A stretch of DNA of 64,000 nucleotides from Frigoribacterium sp. PvP032 (lineage in GTDB: Bacteria; Actinomycetota; Actinomycetes; Actinomycetales; Microbacteriaceae), in contig NZ_JAFIBM010000001.1 in assembly GCF_017833035.1 (NCBI RefSeq), positions 1 to 64,000 on the forward strand, written 5' to 3'. The translations under genes and the position numbers were made by a program. Shown here in pieces: positions 58,817 through 64,000 of this stretch (position 1 is its first letter; each line of letters starts with the position of its first letter). The notes beneath the pieces are model-generated. The model worked only from the letters and a program-made list of their open reading frames with translations. It had not been told where the DNA came from and ran no database searches.

Positions 58817-59488
58817 ATGGCACTGATCCACCAGGCACAGCTCGTCCCGTCGAAGCTCGAGGCCCTCGCGGCCTGGGCGCCGAGCCAGCCGTGGTTCGAG
58901 GGCGACCCCGGGCCGCTCGAGAAGGTCGCGGCGTTCCGCCTCGACGACCCCGACGGCGAGGTCGGCGTCGAGGTGCTGCTCGTCCGCTCCGGCGACGGCC
59001 CGGTGCTGCAGGTGCCGCTGACCTATCGGGGCGCACCCCTCGAGGGTGCCGACGACCTCCTCGTCGGCACGATGCAGCACTCGGTGCTCGGCGAGCGCTG
59101 GGTCTACGACGGGTGCGGCGACCCTGTCTTCGTCGCGGCCACGATCGCGGCCGCGCTCACCGGCGACGGCCAGGCCGACGAGGTGCTGCAGCGGGCCGAC
59201 GGCGAGCGCGTGCCGCACGAGTCGACGATGGTCGTCGTCGGCAGCGGCACGCCCGACGCCGTCGTCCCTGCGACCTCGGTGCGGGGCACTCGCCAGGTCG
59301 CCGGCGCGACCGTCGTCGACGCGGGCTCGTGCACGCTCGTGGTCGCCCGCACTCCCGACGTGGGCGGCTCGCCTGCCTCCCTCGCCGAGGCCGCAGGCGG
59401 CGCGCACGACGACACGACACAGGTCCTGTCCGCGACGTGGCCGGGCCACGACGCCCCGACGACGCTCGCCGTCGTGCTCGTGCACTAG
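58817..59488 (+). CDS. Maltokinase N-terminal cap-like domain protein
   Basis: A 223-residue protein that resembles the N-terminal cap region of actinobacterial maltokinases: IHQAQLVPSKLEALAAWAPS at the start, then a strand-rich core (VEVLLVRSGDGPVLQVPLTY) and a gate-like segment (GERWVYDGCGDPVF). The kinase domain itself is absent, so it is a free-standing cap-like domain of unknown role. TACGAT (58805-58810) lies six bases before the ATG, a clear leaderless start. It is convergent with hxlA; a family C palindrome lies between. Confidence 0.75.
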   Translation: MALIHQAQLVPSKLEALAAWAPSQPWFEGDPGPLEKVAAFRLDDPDGEVGVEVLLVRSGDGPVLQVPLTYRGAPLEGADDLLVGTMQHSVLGERWVYDGCGDPVFVAATIAAALTGDGQADEVLQRADGERVPHESTMVVVGSGTPDAVVPATSVRGTRQVAGATVVDAGSCTLVVARTPDVGGSPASLAEAAGGAHDDTTQVLSATWPGHDAPTTLAVVLVH

Positions 59489-59561
59489 CCCCGCGCCCGC
59501 TCGCCCGCCGCCTTCTAGCGCCCGGCCCGCGCCTGTCCGCCTGCCTGCCTCTGGCACACGC

Positions 59562-59632
59562 CGAGGGCGGGTCAACTGGCTCGAGGGCGAGTCGCTGACG
59601 ACCCGCCCTCGGCACAGTTGAACCGCCCTCGG
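59562..59632. repeat. Family C palindromic element, copy C2
   Basis: Two CGAGGGCG-type units and two inverted ACCGCCCTCGG-type units with the pairing spacer TCAACTG/CAGTTGA. It lies between the convergent cap-like gene and hxlA and fits a bidirectional terminator. Confidence 0.8.
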
Positions 59633-59691
59633 CGGATTGCGCGACCGCAGCAGCAGCAGATGCAGCAGCAGCAGCCGCGGCGGATTGCGCG

Positions 59692-60315
59692 CTACTTGAT
59701 CGCGGCGCGGATCTCGCGTGCGGCGTCCGCGACGTCGTCGGCGCCGTAGATCGCGGCACCCGCGACGGCGACCTGCGCGCCGGCGTCCTGCACGGAGCCG
59801 ACCGTGGCGGCCTTGACCCCGCCGGCGACCGAGAACGGCACGCCGCTGGCCTTGCCTGCCTCGAGCAGCGCCTCGAACGTGAAGCCGTCCTCGGCCTGCT
59901 CGTCGAGGCCCGCGTGCATCTCGACGAACTCGGCGCCGAGGGCGACGACCTCCTTGGCGCGAGCGGCCTTGTCGTGCACGCCGATCAGGTCGACGACGAT
60001 GCCCTTGCCGTGCTCCTTGGCGGCCTTGACGGCACCGGCGATGGTGCTGTCGCCCGCGACGCCGAGCACGGTGACCAGGTCGGCACCGGCCTTGAAGGCC
60101 TCGCCGGCCTCGAGCTCGCCCGCGTCCATCGTCTTGAGGTCGGCGAACACGACCTTGTCGGGGTGCGCCTCCTTGATGGCGGTGATGGCGCGGAAGCCCT
60201 CGGCCTTGATCAGCGGCGTGCCGAGCTCGATGATGTCGACGCTGGGCGCGGCGGCGGCGGCGAGCTCGAGGGCGGCCTCGGTGGTCAGGGTGTCCATGGC
60301 GAACTGCAGCTTCAT
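59692..60315 (-). CDS. hxlA: 3-hexulose-6-phosphate synthase
   Basis: A 207-residue synthase of the orotidine-decarboxylase superfamily. It joins formaldehyde to ribulose 5-phosphate (or runs in reverse to make ribulose 5-phosphate). The opening KLQFAMDTLTTEAALELA, the catalytic DxKxxD in VVFADLKTMDAGE (about residues 55-67) and the later FVEMHAGLDEQAEDG are all family marks. It sits 48 bases after hxlB in the same direction. The ATG at 60315 has AAGGAG upstream. Confidence 0.92.
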   Translation of the reverse strand: MKLQFAMDTLTTEAALELAAAAAPSVDIIELGTPLIKAEGFRAITAIKEAHPDKVVFADLKTMDAGELEAGEAFKAGADLVTVLGVAGDSTIAGAVKAAKEHGKGIVVDLIGVHDKAARAKEVVALGAEFVEMHAGLDEQAEDGFTFEALLEAGKASGVPFSVAGGVKAATVGSVQDAGAQVAVAGAAIYGADDVADAAREIRAAIK

Positions 60316-60363
60316 GTGGTGCTCCTTCTTTCGGGGTGGGACGTGTCGGACGAGCAGCCGGGG

Positions 60364-60972
60364 CTACTCGAGGTTGGCGTGGCGGGGCCACATGTCGTCG
60401 GCGCTCTGGCCGGAGCGCTGCCACAGGGCGTGGAACAGCGCGTCCCCGACGAGCACGACGACCTGCTCGAACAGGCCACCGGCGTACTGCGCCGAGGCGG
60501 AGCCCGAGCGGTCGAGCTTCTCCGCGGCCGGGACGATCACGACGGCAGCCGCAGCCTGGGCGAGAGGCGAGTCGGCGGCGGTGGTCACGGCGGCGACCTG
60601 TGCGCCGGCGTCGACGGCTGCCTCCGCCGCGCTGACGATCCCGCTCGTCGTGCCCGAGCCGCTCGCGGTCAGCAGCACGTCGCCCTCGCCGATCGCGGGG
60701 GACGTCACCTCGCCGACCACGTGCACCGCGAGGCCGAGGTGCATCAGCCGCATCGCCGTCATCCGCAGGGCGAGGCCCGAGCGGCCCGCTCCGTGCACGA
60801 AGACGCGGTCGACGCCGGACACGAGGTCGGCCACGGCGGCGAGGCCGTCCGGGTCGGTCTCGGCGACCGCGCGCACGGCACGGTCCACCTCGGACCGGAC
60901 GAGCTCGAGGGCGTCGGCGGGCGAGGAGGCGGTGGCCGAGGAGGCGGTGGAGCTGTTGTCTGCATCGGGCAT
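60364..60972 (-). CDS. hxlB: 6-phospho-3-hexuloisomerase
   Basis: A 202-residue SIS-domain isomerase that converts hexulose 6-phosphate to fructose 6-phosphate. The family motif VFVHGAGRSGLALRMTAMRL (about residues 57-76), the LTASGSGTTSGIV loop and the VVLVGDALFHALW segment are clear. It precedes hxlA in the operon. The first 20 residues are Ala/Ser-rich and variable. It is divergent from the HATPase-LuxR gene, with 111 bases between the starts. Confidence 0.9.
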   Translation of the reverse strand: MPDADNSSTASSATASSPADALELVRSEVDRAVRAVAETDPDGLAAVADLVSGVDRVFVHGAGRSGLALRMTAMRLMHLGLAVHVVGEVTSPAIGEGDVLLTASGSGTTSGIVSAAEAAVDAGAQVAAVTTAADSPLAQAAAAVVIVPAAEKLDRSGSASAQYAGGLFEQVVVLVGDALFHALWQRSGQSADDMWPRHANLE

Positions 60973-61083
60973 GCGTCCCAGCTTGCTCCGGCCCACCTCC
61001 TCGTGCGCTGTCCGTCGGACCGGGGCGACCTGCCCGAACGGGTAGGCCGAGGTGATCGGGTAGGGGCCGGGTAGGGTGGCGTC

Positions 61084-61143
61084 GTGCCCGACCTGCCCGT
61101 GCCCGACCTGCCCGCGCCCGACCTGCCTGTGCCCGACCTGCCG
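61084..61143 (+). repeat. Tandem 15-base repeats at the start of the regulator gene
   Basis: Four head-to-tail units of the type GTGCCCGACCTGCCC begin at the start codon and encode PDLPV-type repeats. Length variation here would change the N-terminus but not the frame. Confidence 0.85.
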
Positions 61144-61947
61144 TCGGCCGCGAGCCGCGCCGTCGTCGCCCGGCATGCGCGGACCGTGTCGGAGCTGCTC
61201 GACCGGCACGCACTGACCCTGGAGTCGCTGCTCGCGACGCTCCGCTCGGCCCGCCTGGACGACCGCGCCGCCCGCACCGTCGCCATCGAGGTCGCCGCGG
61301 CGGCCGTGGTCGAGCTCAGGTCCGAGACGGACGAGCAGCGCTCCCTGCTGCTCGAGCCGGTCGTCGGGGCCTTCGCGCGCCTCCGGGACGACCTGCGCCC
61401 CCTCGTCCGGTTCGGCGAGCTCGACGTCCAGTTCGTCGAGCCGCCGGCGACCGGGCGCGCCCTGCCGGGCGAGGTCGCCCACGCCGCCCGCACGATCGTC
61501 CGCAGCACCGTGCTCGCCCTCGTCGACGACGGCCGCGCCCGCCGGGTTCGCATCCAGTGGGACTGCGACGGCCTCAACCTGCTCATGGCCGTCCGTGACG
61601 ACGGAGCCGGGGAGCTGACCGCGCACGACGACTCGCTGCGCCCGGTCGCCGAGCGCGTCTCGGCCCTCGACGGGACGCTGTCCGTGTCGTCGACGCCCGG
61701 CTGGGGATCGGACCTGACGGTGAGCCTGCCGCTCGACCCGCCGCCCGAGCCGGGGTCGCTCGACGAGGCGGTGTCGCTCAGCCCGCGCGAGCGCGACGTG
61801 CTGCGGCTCGTCGCCTCCGGGGCCCGCAACCGCGCCGTCGCCGAGTCGCTCGGCATCAGCGAGAACACGGTGAAGTTCCACGTCTCGAACCTGCTCCGCA
61901 AGGCCGGGGCCGCGACGCGGGCCGAGCTCACGGCGCTCGCCCGCTAG
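61084..61947 (+). CDS. HATPase-like plus LuxR-type HTH regulator
   Basis: A 287-residue probable regulator divergent from hxlBA. Residues 1-20 are four repeats of PDLP-type units. A helical part follows (about 25-85), then a region resembling a histidine-kinase ATPase domain (about 90-215): the G-box is AVRDDGAGEL and the C-terminal strands read GTLSVSSTPGWGSDLTVSLP. The last 55 residues are a LuxR HTH (LSPRERDVLRLVASG, AVAESLGISENTVKFHVSNL). The N-box Asn and the phosphorylated His of true kinases are not evident. TAGGGT (61072-61077) stands six bases before the GTG. Confidence 0.78.
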   Translation: MPDLPVPDLPAPDLPVPDLPSAASRAVVARHARTVSELLDRHALTLESLLATLRSARLDDRAARTVAIEVAAAAVVELRSETDEQRSLLLEPVVGAFARLRDDLRPLVRFGELDVQFVEPPATGRALPGEVAHAARTIVRSTVLALVDDGRARRVRIQWDCDGLNLLMAVRDDGAGELTAHDDSLRPVAERVSALDGTLSVSSTPGWGSDLTVSLPLDPPPEPGSLDEAVSLSPRERDVLRLVASGARNRAVAESLGISENTVKFHVSNLLRKAGAATRAELTALAR

Positions 61948-62041
61948 CCCGCGCGTCCGCGCCTCCGCGCGTCCGCGCCTCCACGCCTCCACGCCTCCAC
62001 GCCTCCTGCATGCCGCGCCCGCGCCTCACACCGCCAGTGCT

Positions 62042-62111
62042 CGAGGGCGGGTCTTCTGCGTCGAGGGCGGGTACCTGCCGACCCGCCCTCGACGCAGAAG
62101 ACCCGCCCTCG
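62042..62111. repeat. Family C palindromic element, copy C3
   Basis: CGAGGGCGGGTCTTCTGCGT and an adjacent CGAGGGCGGGT face ACCCGCCCTCGACGCAGAAG and GACCCGCCCTCG-type units, giving a nearly perfect nested hairpin. It lies between the LuxR-type gene and the sigma-factor gene and probably ends the first transcript. Confidence 0.85.
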
Positions 62112-62190
62112 GCGACGCACGCCGAACTTTCTCGACGATTTCTGTCAGACCTGAGCGATCTGCGACATTCCTGTAGTGAGGGGGGCAGAC

Positions 62191-62736
62191 ATGGACATGA
62201 CGACGGAGAACGACTCCGACCTCGTCCGACGCACGTCGGGCGGGGACGAGCGGGCGTTGTCGGAGATCTTCGACCGCTGGGCGCCGACGCTGACGCGCTA
62301 CGCGTGGGCGCTGGCCGACAGCAAGATGGACGTGGAGGAGATCGTGCAGGACACGCTCGTCACCCTCTGGCGCCGATCCGCCGAGATCACGCTGCACGAC
62401 GGCTCGCTGCTGCCGTGGCTCCTCGTGGCCTGCCGCAACCACGCGCTGAACCTGAGGCGCAAGCGGCAGCGCGCCGAGGCGGACGAGCTGCCCGCCGAGC
62501 TGATCGCCCCTGCCGACGACGACGCCCAGGAGGCGCGCGAACGGCTCCGCTGGGTCCGCGCCGAGATCGAGGCGCTCAGCCCCGTCGACCAGCAGATCTG
62601 CGAGCTGTGCCTGATCGAGGGCCGCAGCTACGCCGAGGCCGCGAAGCTGCTCGGGCTGAGCGTCGGCGCCCTGACACAACGGGTCTCCCGCACCCGGACA
62701 CGACTGAGGAAGGCGGTGATCCGCGATGGACGTTGA
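62191..62736 (+). CDS. ECF-type RNA polymerase sigma factor
   Basis: A 181-residue sigma-70 family extracytoplasmic-function factor. Region 2 reads LVRRTSGGDERALSEIFDRW then YAWALADSKMDVEEIVQDTL and LWRRSAEI (about residues 14-70), with the -10 recognition stretch before SLLPWLLVACRNHALN. Region 4 is LSPVDQQICELCLIEGRSYA and LGLSVGALTQRVSRTRTRLR (about 134-174). ATG at 62191 has GAGGGGGG upstream; GTG at 62176 is an alternative. It overlaps the next gene by eleven bases, so the pair is translated together. Confidence 0.92.
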   Translation: MDMTTENDSDLVRRTSGGDERALSEIFDRWAPTLTRYAWALADSKMDVEEIVQDTLVTLWRRSAEITLHDGSLLPWLLVACRNHALNLRRKRQRAEADELPAELIAPADDDAQEARERLRWVRAEIEALSPVDQQICELCLIEGRSYAEAAKLLGLSVGALTQRVSRTRTRLRKAVIRDGR

Positions 62737-64000
62737 GCCCCCCACCGGAGACGACCTGAACCGCATGCTCGTCTCGATGAAGCAGGACGTGCTGCGCCGC
62801 GCCGCTGCCGAGCCCCCCGCACGACGACGCCCCTGGGCCCGTCGCCACCTCGGCCTCACCCTCGGCCTCGTCGCCCTGCTCGGCATCGGGGGCGCAGGAG
62901 GTGCGCTCGCGCTGGTCCTGCCGTCGCCGTTCCAGGCAGCGCCGGCCGCCACGCCGTCGAGCACGCCGTCGACCACGCCGACCGTGCGCCCGACCCCGAC
63001 CCCGACGGCGACGGCCGCCCCGGTCGAGCCGGCACAGCCCGCGGTGCCGTCCGCGGCCCTCGGCATCGACTGCGCGACCCTGGGAGAGCGCATCGGCGTG
63101 ACGTCGATCGGGCTCTCGGCGACGCCGGACGGCCCCGGGACCCTGTACTTCACTGCCGAGCAGGCTGCCGAGCGCCAAGCCGGCGTCAGCACCTGCGGCT
63201 GGTCGGGACCGGGGACCGGCCAGGGGCGAGCGGCCCGACTCGAGCTGACCATCGCTCCGGCCGGCGAGCGCGGCAGGGAGTGGATCTCCGGGCTGCGGCA
63301 GTCAGGCCTCGAGGACTACGGGATCGGGGACGCGTCGGCCTTCACGTGCGACCTGTCGCTGGTCTCCGGGTGCAACACGACGTTCGTCGTCGGTTCGTGG
63401 TGGGTGGAGACGACCAACTGGGATCTCCAGACGGCCGATTCGTACGAGACCGACCCCGAGCTCCTCGTCCCCGTGGCGGACGCGCTCGCGGACCTGCTCG
63501 CCGGGACGCCCCCCGGAGCGGCATGGTCTCCTCCTGCGACCTCGTGGTCGGAGACGACCTGCGAGGACCTCGCGGCCGCGGACGTCGGGGCTGCGGTAGG
63601 GACCCCGGAGATGGGGTCCGCCGGCGACCAGACCTATCGCGACTCGGGCCGGGGCATCAGGCAGACGCAGCTCGACGACCTGGTCTGCGACTGGAGCGCC
63701 CGCACCGAGGCCGGGCTGCCCGACACCGTGGGCCCCGACCAGATCCAGCTCGTGTACCTCCACGTCGCCCCAGGGAGCGGCTGGGCGTACGGCGCCGAGA
63801 CCGAGGACGGCGACGCGGTCGCGGTCCGCGGTGCGGAGTCGGCGACCTGGGCCTGCGCGGTGGACACCTATGACCAGGACTCCTGTCAGCTCGACCTGCT
63901 CGTCGACGGGACCTGGTTGCGGATCTCGGGCGTGACCGGGTACGGCGACGTCGGACGCGAACGGGTCGGATCCCTCGTCTCGGCGGCCGAGGCGGTCCTG
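62726..64000 (+). CDS. Membrane protein coupled to the sigma factor, 3' end outside window
   Basis: The frame is open to the last base, giving at least 425 residues; the stop is beyond the window. A short cytoplasmic part (about 1-44) is followed by one membrane helix (LGLTLGLVALLGIGGAGGAL, about 45-66) and a Pro/Thr linker. The outer part has two copies of a similar pattern: an early Cys in CATLGERIG or CEDLAAADVGAAVG and later WSG or DWSA segments, which recalls DUF3558-type outer domains. The position suggests an anti-sigma or sensor role, but the cytoplasmic part shows no zinc-binding anti-sigma motif. The start overlaps the sigma-factor gene. Confidence 0.7.
   Translation, partial: MDVEPPTGDDLNRMLVSMKQDVLRRAAAEPPARRRPWARRHLGLTLGLVALLGIGGAGGALALVLPSPFQAAPAATPSSTPSTTPTVRPTPTPTATAAPVEPAQPAVPSAALGIDCATLGERIGVTSIGLSATPDGPGTLYFTAEQAAERQAGVSTCGWSGPGTGQGRAARLELTIAPAGERGREWISGLRQSGLEDYGIGDASAFTCDLSLVSGCNTTFVVGSWWVETTNWDLQTADSYETDPELLVPVADALADLLAGTPPGAAWSPPATSWSETTCEDLAAADVGAAVGTPEMGSAGDQTYRDSGRGIRQTQLDDLVCDWSARTEAGLPDTVGPDQIQLVYLHVAPGSGWAYGAETEDGDAVAVRGAESATWACAVDTYDQDSCQLDLLVDGTWLRISGVTGYGDVGRERVGSLVSAAEAVL

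Noticed and set aside
1-64000. Prophage, integrated plasmid or insertion sequence
   Set aside because: No integrase, transposase, terminase, portal or replication gene is visible, and base composition looks even along the window.
49838-64000. tRNA or rRNA genes
   Set aside because: No CCA-ended cloverleaf or rRNA-like conserved stretch was seen here or elsewhere in the window.

Overview
The window is GC-rich DNA (by eye above 70 % G+C) from a high-GC actinobacterium. The gene set and protein style fit the family Microbacteriaceae: a monoderm flagellar cluster, an LAxTG-type (class E) sortase signal, an ECF sigma factor, and many genes with a TAnnnT box 6-7 bases before the start codon. I cannot fix the genus from sequence alone. 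I see no tRNA, rRNA, CRISPR array, transposase, integrase or phage gene. Genes are short single units or small operons on both strands.

Layout. 1-4219: the 3' part of a ROK-family gene, then the flagellar hook-filament operon flgN-like, flgK, flgL, fliW with overlapping or nearly touching genes. 4339-12264: a secreted sugar dehydrogenase, a TPR protein, a SprT-like protease, a CGNR zinc-finger regulator and several small conserved proteins. 12265-24231: a DEAD-box RNA helicase, a bracketed nuclease/antitoxin-like gene, NUDIX, hydrolase, SIMPL, tandem GNAT, two short-chain dehydrogenase-type proteins, an aldo/keto reductase and an azoreductase-like flavoprotein. 24342-32874: lhr helicase and nei glycosylase (DNA repair), a peroxiredoxin-like protein and an amino-acid permease. 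33014-37007: two related membrane-anchored beta-propeller proteins around a small membrane protein. 37123-42469: a minus-strand operon of a processive family-2 glycosyltransferase, a HlyD-like adaptor and a GH81 endo-1,3-beta-glucanase. This is the best candidate for a little-described system, an exopolysaccharide (perhaps beta-glucan) synthesis and trimming unit. 42958-49403: a HAD hydrolase, an SDR, a divergent glucose-6-phosphate dehydrogenase, a transglutaminase-like protein, a small lipoprotein and a wall-lytic-type protein. 49838-58237: a 2799-residue wall-anchored adhesin-like protein with eleven SdrD_B-type repeats. 58464-64000: a DUF1653 protein, a cap-like-domain protein, hxlA and hxlB of the ribulose-monophosphate pathway with a divergent HATPase-LuxR regulator, and an ECF sigma factor with a membrane protein that runs off the end.

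The most striking non-coding feature is the intergenic DNA. Nine of the ten convergent gene junctions hold a long inverted repeat, and several tandem and divergent gaps hold one too. Many fall into sequence families with two to four copies each (called A to H here). Separately, a short motif, CGAGGAGGCGCG and its complement, recurs in genes and gaps on both strands far more often than its composition would suggest.
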